DNA from: CAZXFA01 sp964640085
GTDB lineage: Bacteria > Actinomycetota > UBA4738 > HRBIN12
Reading direction: 5' to 3'
Assembly: GCA_964640085.1 (NCBI GenBank)
Contig: CAZXFA010000024.1
Location: 1-36,692, forward strand
DNA: 36,692 nt
The notes under the pieces were generated by a model. The model did no database searches, was not told the DNA's origin, and was given only the letters and a program-made list of their open reading frames with translations. Both the position numbers and the translations under genes were made by a program. This document shows, in pieces, positions 16,392 through 24,013 of this stretch (its first letter is position 1; every line of letters starts with the position of its first letter).

Positions 16392-17006
16392 TCAGCCGTC
16401 GCGGCCGACCACGAACCAGATGCCGTGCACCGGTTCGTCACCCATGTTCCAGAGCCGGTGCGGGACCGTGGAATCGAAGCCGATCGAGTCGCCCGGTCCG
16501 AGCCGGTGCCGCTCGAACCCGAGCTGCACGCCCAGCATGCCGGAGAGCACGTAGCCGTACTCACGGCCCGGATGCCGCATCAGGCGTTCGTCGGCGGACG
16601 AGGAGCCCCCCATGTCGTAGGTCACGTGGAGGAAGTCGACGTCCTCGTGCTGGTGGCTGGTGAGCCGCTCCCACCGGACGCCGGAGGCGAGCTCGACCAC
16701 GTGACGATCGCTCGGGCGGACAACGGGGTCCTCGTCCACCGCGGGCTCCACCACCGCCTCTCCGCCGAGGGCGACGGCCATCGGCGCGGGCTCGGGATGG
16801 ACCTGGAAGACGTGGTCGAGCGATACGCCGAGCTCGGTGACGATCGCGTACAGCGTGCTGACCGACGGCTTGGACTGCCCGGACTCGATCTGGGAGATCA
16901 GGCTGGCGGACACACCGAGCCGCCGGGCGAGCTCCCGCTGGCTGATCCCGGCCCGCTGCCGCTCCTCACGAAGGCGCGAGCCGATGTCTCCCAGTTCGCC
17001 CGTCAT
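16392..17006 (-). CDS. XRE-family regulator with C-terminal cupin domain (PuuR-like)
   Basis: The 204-aa protein has an N-terminal HTH_3 domain (residues 8-65: LREERQRAGISQRELARRLGVSASLISQIESG, shown in parts LREERQRAGISQ and GVSASLISQIESGQSKPS) and a C-terminal cupin_2 domain (about 120-200: HPGREYGYVLSGMLGV, GPGDSIGFDSTVPHRLWN). This architecture is typical of regulators of amino-acid and polyamine catabolism, such as PuuR, where the cupin senses a metabolite. ATG 17006 follows GAGGGGCGG; TATCCT at 17026-17031 is a plausible -10. It lies near the catabolic operon that begins at 17712 and is a candidate regulator for it. Confidence 0.92.
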   Translation of the reverse strand: MTGELGDIGSRLREERQRAGISQRELARRLGVSASLISQIESGQSKPSVSTLYAIVTELGVSLDHVFQVHPEPAPMAVALGGEAVVEPAVDEDPVVRPSDRHVVELASGVRWERLTSHQHEDVDFLHVTYDMGGSSSADERLMRHPGREYGYVLSGMLGVQLGFERHRLGPGDSIGFDSTVPHRLWNMGDEPVHGIWFVVGRDG

Positions 17007-17066
17007 CCGCTCCGCCCCTCGCGCAAGGATAGCCGGGCCCCGCGTCCGTCTTGCGAAGGCTCGGCG

Positions 17067-17575
17067 TTACCCGATGATGGGCAGCCTGGGATCGGGATGA
17101 TCCTCGCGCCCGGACGCGGCCCGGATCCACCCGAAGTCGTCGGAGTAGCCGGGCCCGACCGCCTCCGGCGGTGTGGCCCGCGACTCCGAGATGGTCTTCG
17201 TGAACGTCTCATGCAAGACGTCCGGCATGTCCGCCGCGGTCTTGCCTTCGACCATCGTGAACGCGTAGTCGTACACGACGGGCGCCACCTCGGACCTGGG
17301 GAAGATGAAGAAGCTGACCCGATCCCGGCCGGGCTGGCCGTCCTGGCTGGCCGTCCTGGAGGTCGGCGATCAGCATCCGGGTCAGCCCCATCGAGATGTC
17401 GAAGTGCCCCGCCAGCTCGAAGACCGTCCAGTGTGGCTTCTCGGGCTGGACGGGCACGAGCTTGGTCCGGTCGCCCCACTCCCCCTCGGAGAGCCCGCGG
17501 AAGACCGCCTCGATCCCCGGCAGCTCGCGCTCCAGCGTGTCTGTCTCGTGCTGGAAGCTTCTCGAACCCGCCCAT
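17067..17575 (-). pseudogene. DinB/maleylpyruvate-isomerase-like gene broken by frameshifts
   Basis: Coding-like sequence continues through three frames. ATG 17575, behind a good AGGGGTGGGGCAGG site, gives GGFEKLP and then loses frame; deleting one C near 17553 (CTTCCAG to CTTCAG) joins it to QHETDTLERELPGIEAVF. A second break lies at a 13-bp tandem duplication (17332-17357); removing one copy restores DGQPGRDRVSFF and leads into FPRSEVAPVVYDYAFTMVEGK to the stop at 17067. The repaired product would be about 165 aa. The WTVFELAGHFDISMGLTRML segment resembles the four-helix DinB/mycothiol-dependent isomerase fold; family assignment is tentative. A near-consensus promoter (17612-17640) remains intact. 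Read error cannot be excluded, but two separate indels in one gene suggest decay. Confidence 0.72.
17332..17357. repeat. 13-bp perfect tandem duplication causing a frameshift
   Basis: GGCTGGCCGTCCT occurs twice in direct succession, at 17332-17344 and 17345-17357. Thirteen is not a multiple of three. With one copy removed, the minus-strand DinB-like frame reads through continuously, so the duplication looks like a recent replication-slippage event. Confidence 0.9.
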
Positions 17576-17611
17576 CCTGCCCCACCCCTTTGCCCGTCCC
17601 GCTCAGACGGT

Positions 17612-17640
17612 GTTATGGTCCCCACACCTTGGGATGTCAA
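17612..17640 (-). promoter_or_regulatory. near-consensus promoter of the DinB-like pseudogene
   Basis: On the minus strand TTGACA (17635-17640), a perfect -35 hexamer, is separated by exactly 17 bp from CATAAC (17612-17617). The start would be around 17605, about 30 bp before ATG 17575. It also lies in the leader region of the rightward M24 operon, where TATGGT (17614-17619) could be a -10 box on the plus strand. Confidence 0.55.
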
Positions 17641-17711
17641 GTCACACTGGATGGCCGTTCAGTGGCAGCGTCAGGTCCAGCGGGCACGATCCCGGCGATC
17701 CGAGGAGGTAG

Positions 17712-18971
17712 ATGATGACGGATGGGTTCCCGGTCGCCACGACACCGTCCCCCGGGCTGCAGGGGGTGGACTGGGAGAGCCGCGTCGACTTCGATCGGCT
17801 CCGCGAGTATCGACTCTCCCGGATCCGAGAGCAGCTGGAGGCGTCGGAGCTCGGCGCGATCCTGCTGTTCGAGACCAGCAACATCCGGTACGCGACGAGC
17901 ACCCACATCGGCTACTGGGCCTTCAACAAGGGCGAGCGGTACGCCCTGGTCACCCGGAAGGGTCCACCCCGCATCTGGGACTTCGGCTCGGCTGCCAAGG
18001 CGCACCGTCTCCAGCTGCCGCACCTGTACGACAAGACCAACTCGGTCGGCGGGAACACGGGGCTCCAGGGTGCGATCTCCCCCCGGGTCGGCCTGCAGGC
18101 ACGGGCGGCGCAGGAGATCCGCTCGGTCCTCAGCGAGGAAGGCGTGGGCGACATGCCGCTCGGCGTCGACCTCGCCGAGACGGCGGTGTTCCTCGAGCTC
18201 CAGAAGGCCGGGATCGACGTCCGCGACGGCCAGCAGGTGATGATGCTGGCGCGCGAGATCAAGAATCAGGACGAGATCCTGCTGCTGACGCAGGCCTGCG
18301 CGATGGTCGACGGCGTCTACCAGGACATCTTCGAGTTCCTCAAGCCGGGCGTCCGAGAGAGCGACGTGGTCGCGCTCGCGCACGCCCGCCTGTTCGAGAT
18401 GGGATCGGAGTTCGTGGAGGCGATCAACTCGATCGCCGGGGAGCGGTGCAGCCCCCACCCGCACGTGTTCTCGGACCGGTTGATCCGGCCCGGCGACCAG
18501 GCGTACTTCGACATCATCCACGTCTACAACGGCTACCGGACCTGCTACTACCGGACGTTCGTGGTGGGGCGGGCCACGCAGGCCCAGCGGGACGCCTTCA
18601 AGCGCTCGCGCGAGTGGATGGACGCCGCGATCGACCTGGTGAAGCCGGGGAACACCACCGATCGGATCGCGGCGGCGTGGCCCAAGGCCGAGGACTTCGG
18701 GTTCGAGGACGAGTTCGACGCGTTCGGCCTCCAGTTCGGCCACGGCGTGGGGGTCGGGCTTCATGAGCGTCCGATCATCAGCCGCCTCAACTCGTTCGAC
18801 GATCCGATCGAGCTGAAGGAGGGCATGCTGTTCGCGCTCGAGACCTACTGCCCCGCCTCCGACGGCCGCTCGGCGGCCCGGATCGAGGAGGAGGTCGTCG
18901 TCACCGCCGACGGACCGCGGGTGATCACGTTGTTCCCCTGCGAGGAGCTGATGGTCGCCAACGAGTACTGA
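17712..18971 (+). CDS. M24 family metallopeptidase homologue (aminopeptidase P/creatinase/DddP-like) with altered metal site
   Basis: The 419-aa protein has an N-terminal creatinase-like domain (LLFETSNIRYATSTHIGYWAF) and a C-terminal pita-bread domain. Expected metal ligands are Asp267 (in YFDIIHVYNG), His344 (FGHGVGVGLHE), Glu377 (FALETY) and Glu392 (ARIEEEVVV). The second bridging Asp, normally in a DxTRT-type motif, is replaced: the line reads TCYYRTF with Cys278 at that place. The enzyme may bind one metal or use Cys. M24 members cleave Xaa-Pro peptides, creatine or, as DddP, dimethylsulfoniopropionate; the NIRYAT and tryptophan-rich N-terminal features recall DddP but do not prove it. 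ATG 17712 follows GAGGAGG. It is first in a six-gene operon. Confidence 0.85.
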   Translation: MMTDGFPVATTPSPGLQGVDWESRVDFDRLREYRLSRIREQLEASELGAILLFETSNIRYATSTHIGYWAFNKGERYALVTRKGPPRIWDFGSAAKAHRLQLPHLYDKTNSVGGNTGLQGAISPRVGLQARAAQEIRSVLSEEGVGDMPLGVDLAETAVFLELQKAGIDVRDGQQVMMLAREIKNQDEILLLTQACAMVDGVYQDIFEFLKPGVRESDVVALAHARLFEMGSEFVEAINSIAGERCSPHPHVFSDRLIRPGDQAYFDIIHVYNGYRTCYYRTFVVGRATQAQRDAFKRSREWMDAAIDLVKPGNTTDRIAAAWPKAEDFGFEDEFDAFGLQFGHGVGVGLHERPIISRLNSFDDPIELKEGMLFALETYCPASDGRSAARIEEEVVVTADGPRVITLFPCEELMVANEY

Positions 18972-18984
18972 ACGCGGAGGGACC

Positions 18985-19989
18985 GTGGTGAGCGAGGCCG
19001 TACGGACGCGGACCGCCCTCGAGGTCCGCCTCGAGATGTACCGGATGATGGTAGTGGCCCGCCTGTTCGAGCGCCGGGCCCACGACCTGTTCCTCGAGGG
19101 GCTGGTCAAGGGCACCTCGCACCTGGGTTTGGGGCAGGAGGCCGTCGCCGCGGCGTACGCCGCGGCGCTCGAGCCCGAGGACATGGTGTTCTGCACCTAC
19201 CGAGGGCACGTCCACACGCTGCTCCGCGGTGCGCCCGCGGCCGCGTTGATGGCCGAGCTGATGGGGCGCTCCACCGGGATCTGCGGCGGCAAGGGCGGCT
19301 CGATGCACCTCACCGACGTCTCGCAGGGAGCGATGGGCTCGTACGCGATCGTCGGTGCCCACATGCCGATCGCGGGGGGGGCCGCGTGGGCCGCGAAGGA
19401 ACGCCGGACCGGCCAGGTGACCGTCTGCTTCTTCGGCGACGGCACGACCAACATCGGAGCGTTCCACGAGGCGCTGAACTTCGCCGTCGTCTGGCGCCTT
19501 CCGGTCGTGTTCGTGTGCGAGAACAACCTCTACATGGAGTACACTCCGATCTCCGCGGTCACCGCCGTCGAGCACCCTGCCGCCGATCGCGCGTCCGCCT
19601 ACGGGCTGGAGCCGATCGTGGTGGACGGGAACGACGCCGACGCCGTCCACCAGGTGGCGGTCCGCACCGTGGAGCGGGCGCGGTCGGGAGAGGGCCCCTC
19701 GCTCGTCGAGGCGAAGACCTACCGGTTCACCGGCCACTCGAGGGCCGACCCCGCCAAGTACCGGCCCCAAGAGGAGGTCGACGCCTGGCTCGCGCGCGAC
19801 CCGATCCCCGTGTTGCGCGAACGGCTCCTGTCCGAGGGCGTGGAGGAGCGCCAGCTCGAGGCGATCGATCAAGCGGCCGACGAGGAGATCCACCGGGCGG
19901 AGCAGGAGGCTCGGAACGCCCCACCGCCCGATCCCTCCTCGTTGACCACCCAGCTCTGGTCCGACGGGGGGTCCGCGTGGCGGAACTGA
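18985..19989 (+). CDS. 2-oxoacid dehydrogenase E1 component, alpha subunit (PDH/acetoin dehydrogenase type)
   Basis: The 334-aa protein is a thiamine-diphosphate E1 alpha subunit. Evidence: SHLGLGQEAVAAAYAAAL, YRGHVHTLLRGAP, GICGGKGGSMHL, the TPP motif GDGTTNIGAFHEALNFA ending in CENN, and the loop YRFTGHSRADPAKYR. It decarboxylates a 2-oxo acid (or cleaves acetoin) with the beta subunit encoded next. Two adjacent GTG codons (18985, 18988) can start it behind GGAGGG, 13 bp after the M24 gene. It overlaps the beta-subunit gene by 13 bp. No E2 or E3 gene is in the operon, which is odd, so it may borrow them from elsewhere or act as a non-oxidative decarboxylase. Confidence 0.95.
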   Translation: MVSEAVRTRTALEVRLEMYRMMVVARLFERRAHDLFLEGLVKGTSHLGLGQEAVAAAYAAALEPEDMVFCTYRGHVHTLLRGAPAAALMAELMGRSTGICGGKGGSMHLTDVSQGAMGSYAIVGAHMPIAGGAAWAAKERRTGQVTVCFFGDGTTNIGAFHEALNFAVVWRLPVVFVCENNLYMEYTPISAVTAVEHPAADRASAYGLEPIVVDGNDADAVHQVAVRTVERARSGEGPSLVEAKTYRFTGHSRADPAKYRPQEEVDAWLARDPIPVLRERLLSEGVEERQLEAIDQAADEEIHRAEQEARNAPPPDPSSLTTQLWSDGGSAWRN

Positions 19990-20951
19990 CCTACCGGGAG
20001 GCCGTCGCCCGGGCGATCGCCCAGGAGATGGAGCGCGACCCCACCGTGTACTTCATCGGCGAGGACGTGGCGGCCGCGGGTGGGGTCTTCAAGACCACCG
20101 AGGGCCTGCAGGAGCGTTTCGGCCCCGAGCGGGTCCGGGACACGCCGATCTCCGAGCAGGCGATCATCGGTGCGGTGATGGGCGCGGCGATGAACGGGTT
20201 GCGCCCGGTCGCCGAGCTCATGTTCAGCGACTTCTTCGCGGTGTGCTGGGACATGATCGCCAACCAGATCGCCAAGGCCCGCTACATGACCAACGGCCAG
20301 GTCGGCCTGCCGCTGGTGATCCGGACGGCCAACGGGGGCGGCGCCCGCTTCGGCGCCCAGCACTCCCAGAGCGTCGAGAACTGGGCGATGGCGATCCCGG
20401 GTCTGAAGGTGGTGGTGCCGTCGACCCCCATGGACATGATCGGGCTATTCGCGGCGGCGGTACGCGACCCCGATCCCGTGATCGTGATCGAACCGAAGGT
20501 CCTGTACTCGACGAAGGGGGACGTGCCCGACGGCGAGATCGTGGATCGGCTGGGTGCCGCGAAGGTCCTCCGCACCGGCGACGACGTCACGATCTGCGCC
20601 CTGGGTGCGATGACGCCGAGGGCCGTGGCTGCGGCCGAGCGACTCTCGGATGACGGGGTCTCGGCGGAGGTGATCGACGTCCGCTCGCTGGTCCCGTTGG
20701 ACGCCAGGGCGATCCTCGGTTCGGTGACCAAGACCGGCCGCCTGGTGACGGTGGAGGAGAACCCACGGCTGTGCGGCTGGGGGGCGGAGGTCGCGTCGAT
20801 CGTCGCTGAGGAGGCGTTCTTCGACCTCGACGGACCGATCGTCCGCGTGACCACGCCGCACATACCGCTGCCGGCGGCCGACGCGCTGGAGGATCTGGCG
20901 ATCCCCTCCGTCGACTCGGTCCTGGAGGGCGTCCGCAAGGTCATGCAGTGA
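19977..20951 (+). CDS. 2-oxoacid dehydrogenase E1 component, beta subunit
   Basis: The 324-aa protein matches PdhB/AcoB: LTYREAVARAIAQEM, the GEDVAAAGGVFKTTEGL line, TPISEQAIIGAVMGAA, ELMFSDFFAVCWD, the IRTANGGGARFGAQHSQS segment, and a transketolase C-terminal domain with EVIDVRSLVPLDA and VTVEENPRLCGWGAEV. It forms the alpha2beta2 E1 heterotetramer. The chosen start, GTG 19977, lies inside the end of the alpha gene (13-bp overlap), so the two are coupled; the same frame is open far upstream but that part is antisense noise. The next gene begins either in a GTGA overlap or 38 bp later. Confidence 0.95.
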   Translation: MAELTYREAVARAIAQEMERDPTVYFIGEDVAAAGGVFKTTEGLQERFGPERVRDTPISEQAIIGAVMGAAMNGLRPVAELMFSDFFAVCWDMIANQIAKARYMTNGQVGLPLVIRTANGGGARFGAQHSQSVENWAMAIPGLKVVVPSTPMDMIGLFAAAVRDPDPVIVIEPKVLYSTKGDVPDGEIVDRLGAAKVLRTGDDVTICALGAMTPRAVAAAERLSDDGVSAEVIDVRSLVPLDARAILGSVTKTGRLVTVEENPRLCGWGAEVASIVAEEAFFDLDGPIVRVTTPHIPLPAADALEDLAIPSVDSVLEGVRKVMQ

Positions 20952-20989
20952 CGGTCGGCGAGCCGCCAGGGAAGGGGAGGAGGGACGGC

Positions 20990-21901
20990 GTGAGCTCCGG
21001 CCATCTCGTGCGCAGGGTGGACGACGCGACCTTCGTCGTCCCCCCCGCTCTCGAGGCCCACGCGGAGGGGTTCCGCCGGTGGACGGTGGTCGATGGATCG
21101 GTCGGCGCCGTCCACACGGGGTTCGGGATCGGCGAGTTCGAGCCGGGAGGGGCCGTCTCGCCACACGTGCACTCGTTCGAAGAGAGCTTCTTCATGCTGG
21201 AGGGCGAACTCATCCTGCGGACCCCGGGCTCAGCCGTCCTCCTCCGTCCCGGCGACTACGGCGTGATCGCGGTGGGCCAGCCGCACGCCCTGCGGAACGA
21301 GGGCACGGTGACCACCCGGCTGGCGGCGATGGCCGCCCCGCAGCCCCGACCGGCGCACGGGGGGGACACGTACTGGGTGCCCGCCTTCACCGAGCGCGAG
21401 CCGGTCCCCGTCGACGTCCGTGACCCGCGCACGCGTTCGTTCGGGCACATCGAGCCGGAGAACATGGACGCCGCCAAGCAGACCCAGGAGATGCTGGCGG
21501 TCTCGGCGAGCATGCGCACGGCGCTGCTGGTCTACAGCGGGATCACGGTGAAGATGATGGTGGACACGGATCTCGGGGCACAGCTCTCGACGATGTTCAT
21601 GGTCCAGTACGAGCCCCGCGGCCTCGCGGGCGCCCACGACCATCCCCTCGAGGAGACCTATCTGATCCTCGACGGTCATGTGGACGCGGTGTTCGACGGC
21701 GAGGAGTACCGGCTCGAGGTGGGGGATATCGCATGGGCGGGGACCGGGTGCGTGCACTCGTTCACGAACCCCGGCCCCGGCATCGTGCGCTGGCTCGAGA
21801 CGCAGGCGCCGCAGCCGCCGGCTCGGCACTCGTACCGGTTCGCCAGGGACTGGGACTACCTCCGCGAGGCGCTGGGAGCAGAGACGAAGGAGGTCCGATG
21901 A
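20990..21901 (+). CDS. bicupin protein (ureidoglycine aminohydrolase-like fold)
   Basis: The 303-aa protein contains two cupin domains. The first has SPHVHSFEESFFMLEGEL and LRPGDYGVIAVGQPHAL (about residues 45-105). The second has GAHDHPLEETYLILDGHV and LEVGDIAWAGTGCVHSF (about 215-275). Both keep the metal-binding His/Glu set. The two-cupin layout resembles (S)-ureidoglycine aminohydrolase and other bicupin hydrolases or isomerases; no substrate is assigned. GTG 20990 is preferred as start because it follows a very strong GGGGAGGAGGG site by five bases; GTG 20948, overlapping the E1 beta stop, is the alternative and adds 14 residues. It overlaps the SDR gene by ATGA. Confidence 0.85.
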   Translation: MSSGHLVRRVDDATFVVPPALEAHAEGFRRWTVVDGSVGAVHTGFGIGEFEPGGAVSPHVHSFEESFFMLEGELILRTPGSAVLLRPGDYGVIAVGQPHALRNEGTVTTRLAAMAAPQPRPAHGGDTYWVPAFTEREPVPVDVRDPRTRSFGHIEPENMDAAKQTQEMLAVSASMRTALLVYSGITVKMMVDTDLGAQLSTMFMVQYEPRGLAGAHDHPLEETYLILDGHVDAVFDGEEYRLEVGDIAWAGTGCVHSFTNPGPGIVRWLETQAPQPPARHSYRFARDWDYLREALGAETKEVR

Positions 21902-22599
21902 GCGAGGGCCAGGTGGTGGTGGTCGGCGGGACGCAGGGGATGGGCAAGGAGCTCGCGCGGCACTACGCGGATGCCGGTCGCGAGGTGGTGGTGACCGGCC
22001 GCGACCCTACCCGCACCAGGGAGGTGGCGGCGGAGCTCGGCGGGAAGACCACGGCGATCGCCTTCGACCTGTCCGGACCGGCCAGCGTCGCACCCGCGCT
22101 CGAGGGCATCGGCACGGTCGATCGGCTCGTCCTGGCCGCCGTGAACCGCGACGCGAACACCCTGCGTGACTACGACATGGGGGCGGCGATCGAGCTCGTC
22201 ACCCTCAAGCTCGTGGGATACGTGGAGGTGGTCCATGCCCTCATCGACCGGCTCCACGACGACTCGGCCATCCTCGTCTTCGGCGGCCTCGCGAAGGAAC
22301 TTCCCTACCCCGGCGGCATGACGGTCACCACGGTCAACCACGGCGTGGACGGGCTCGTCCGCTCGCTGACCTACGAGCTCAAGCCGATCCGGGTGAACGC
22401 GATCCACCCCGGGATCGTCGAGGACTCTCCCTTCTGGTCGGGGAAGACCGAGGCGCTCGACGGCCACCGTGCCCGATCCATGACCGGGAGGCTGGTCCGG
22501 ATGGGAGACGTCGTCGAGGCAGGGGTGCTCATGCTCGAGAACCCGTCGATCGCCGGAACCGAGCTCCGCATCGACGGCGGGTGGTCGCTTCCGCCATGA
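21898..22599 (+). CDS. short-chain dehydrogenase/reductase (SDR) family protein lacking the catalytic Tyr-Lys
   Basis: The 233-aa protein starts with the SDR cofactor motif VVVVGGTQGMGKELA and VVVTGRDPTRT, the latter suggesting NADP preference. The C-terminus is standard for the family (IRVNAIHPGIV, AGTELRIDGGWSLPP). The active-site segment, normally YxxxK in front of AAVEGL, reads MTVTTVNHGVDGLVRSL, so Tyr and Lys become Val and Asn; the usual catalytic Ser region reads LVFGGLAKE. It may be a non-catalytic binder, an unusual enzyme, or a partner of the neighbouring dehydrogenase. ATG 21898 overlaps the bicupin stop (ATGA) and its own stop overlaps the next start (ATGA). Confidence 0.88.
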   Translation: MSEGQVVVVGGTQGMGKELARHYADAGREVVVTGRDPTRTREVAAELGGKTTAIAFDLSGPASVAPALEGIGTVDRLVLAAVNRDANTLRDYDMGAAIELVTLKLVGYVEVVHALIDRLHDDSAILVFGGLAKELPYPGGMTVTTVNHGVDGLVRSLTYELKPIRVNAIHPGIVEDSPFWSGKTEALDGHRARSMTGRLVRMGDVVEAGVLMLENPSIAGTELRIDGGWSLPP

Positions 22600-23489
22600 C
22601 CGAGGTGGACCCTCGGTTGCGGGTCGCCCTGCTGGGGACGGGGAACATGGGCGGTGCGATGGTCGGCACCCTGCGGCGGGCGGGGTTCGACGTGGTGGCC
22701 TGGAACCGCACGCCCGAACGCGCCCGCGCGGTGGCCGAGGAGGTCGGCGCGCGGGTGGCGGAGACCGCCGCGGGCGCGGTGGAGGCCGCTGACGTGACGA
22801 TCAGCAGCCTCGCGGATGACGCCGCGGTGCAGGACGCCTACACGAGCGAGATGGGCGCGGCCTCCGCGATGCGGCGCGGTCAGGTCGTGCTCGAGATGAG
22901 CACGATCGCGCCCGCCACGGTCCGTGCGATCCGGCCGGCGATCGAGGAGCGCGGGGCGTCGTTGCTCGACGCGCCGGTCTCCGGGAGCGTGCCGGCGGTC
23001 CGGAGCGGAGAGCTCACGATCATGGTGGGCGGTGACGCCGCCGCGTTGGACCGGGCGCGTCCGGTGCTGGAGGCGCTCGCCAACAGGATCTTCCACGTGG
23101 GGGCGCTCGGGGCCGGCGCGACGATGAAGCTGGCGGTCAACGCGCTCGTGCACGCGATCGACGTGGGGCTCTCGGAGGCGCTCGTCCTCGCCGAGAAGGC
23201 GGGCGTGGCACGTGGCGCGGCCTACGACGTGTTCGCGAACGGTGCGGCCGCGGCGCCGTTCGTCTCGTACAAGCGCCAAGCGTTCGAGCACCCCGAGGAG
23301 GCGGGGGTCGCCTTCACGCTCGATCTGATGGCGAAAGACCTTGACCTGATCCTCGAGCTGGCCGAAGAAGTGGGCGCCCCGATGGACCAGGCCGAACGGA
23401 ACCGGGAGACGGTCCGGGCCGCATTGGCCTCCGGCCTTTCGGGCCGGGACATGAGCGCGCTCGCGGTCTTCCTCCGGGGCGCCGACTGA
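22596..23489 (+). CDS. NAD(P)-dependent beta-hydroxyacid dehydrogenase (3-hydroxyisobutyrate dehydrogenase family)
   Basis: The 297-aa protein has the full family signature: Rossmann motif LLGTGNMGGAM, substrate loop DAPVSGSVPAVRSGELTIMVGG (read in two parts DAPVSGSVPAV and GELTIMVGG), catalytic lysine in GAGATMKLAVNALV, and the late FTLDLMAKDLDL stretch. Members oxidise 3-hydroxyisobutyrate, tartronate semialdehyde or related beta-hydroxyacids, or reduce the matching semialdehydes. Its ATG overlaps the SDR stop by ATGA, and it closes the six-gene operon. A strong hairpin (23496-23528) follows the stop. Confidence 0.93.
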   Translation: MTEVDPRLRVALLGTGNMGGAMVGTLRRAGFDVVAWNRTPERARAVAEEVGARVAETAAGAVEAADVTISSLADDAAVQDAYTSEMGAASAMRRGQVVLEMSTIAPATVRAIRPAIEERGASLLDAPVSGSVPAVRSGELTIMVGGDAAALDRARPVLEALANRIFHVGALGAGATMKLAVNALVHAIDVGLSEALVLAEKAGVARGAAYDVFANGAAAAPFVSYKRQAFEHPEEAGVAFTLDLMAKDLDLILELAEEVGAPMDQAERNRETVRAALASGLSGRDMSALAVFLRGAD

Positions 23490-23495
23490 GGGACG

Positions 23496-23528
23496 CGGGG
23501 CGGGTCCCCCGAACCGGGACCCGCCCCG
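23496..23528. terminator. strong GC hairpin, bidirectional terminator
   Basis: CGGGGCGGGTCCC (23496-23508) and GGGACCCGCCCCG (23516-23528) are perfectly complementary, giving a 13-bp stem with a 7-base loop. It sits between the convergent ends of the catabolic operon and the CHRD gene and could serve both. There is no T-run, as is common for high-GC actinobacterial terminators. Confidence 0.75.
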
Positions 23529-23539
23529 CCCCTCCGGGG

Positions 23540-24013
23540 TCAGACGGCCTCGAGCTGACCCCGCACGGCACCGCCCGGGAAGTCCGACGTGTGCACGTTG
23601 ATGTAGTACTGATCCGGGTTCCGCTTGATGTCGCGCAGCAGCGGCTTGGGCTGGTTGCGCACGCATCCGCGCGCGAGCCCGATCCCGCTCCCGGCGACCT
23701 CCTGCGGAGGCTTGAGGGTAACCGCGATCGGTCCGGCGACCCCCTCGGCGCCGTCGTGGATGTGCGCCGCGGCGGTGGGCAGCGTGATGTCCACCACCGC
23801 GAGCGTGTAGCAGACCTTCTGCTTCCTGACGTTCACCTTGACCTCGGCCGCGCCGAACCCGTCCGGGTCGCCGGGGTCGGGCACCTCGGCCATGCCGCCC
23901 GTCAGCGCGGCTTGGAGCCTGGTCGCCGCCGCGCTCGCCGGCAGGGCCATCGCGACCATCGTCACGGCGACGAGCGCGCCGAGCACGACGCGGAGCGTCC
24001 TCCGTCCGTTCAT
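23540..24013 (-). CDS. secreted CHRD-domain protein
   Basis: The 157-aa protein has a Sec signal peptide (VVLGALVAVTMVAMALPASAAA, cut after ASA) and a CHRD domain: TRLQAALTGGMAEVP at its start, VCYTLAVVDITLPTAAAHIHDG in the middle, YYINVHTSDFPGGAVRGQL at its end. CHRD domains occur in chordin and many secreted bacterial proteins; the bacterial role is unknown. The two Cys (VCYTL and RGCVRNQ) might form a disulfide. ATG 24013 follows GGAGGGGAGG and overlaps the stop of the cupredoxin gene (ATGA), so the two are coupled. Confidence 0.92.
   Translation of the reverse strand: MNGRRTLRVVLGALVAVTMVAMALPASAAATRLQAALTGGMAEVPDPGDPDGFGAAEVKVNVRKQKVCYTLAVVDITLPTAAAHIHDGAEGVAGPIAVTLKPPQEVAGSGIGLARGCVRNQPKPLLRDIKRNPDQYYINVHTSDFPGGAVRGQLEAV

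Noticed and set aside
17332..17357. Insertion-sequence target duplication as the cause of the 13-bp repeat
   Set aside because: The copies are directly adjacent with nothing between them and no inverted repeats or transposase nearby. Slippage is simpler.
17712..18971. Naming the M24 protein as the DMSP lyase DddP
   Set aside because: Length and the NIRYAT region are similar, but a key metal-binding Asp is missing and no other DMSP gene is present. Only the superfamily can be supported.
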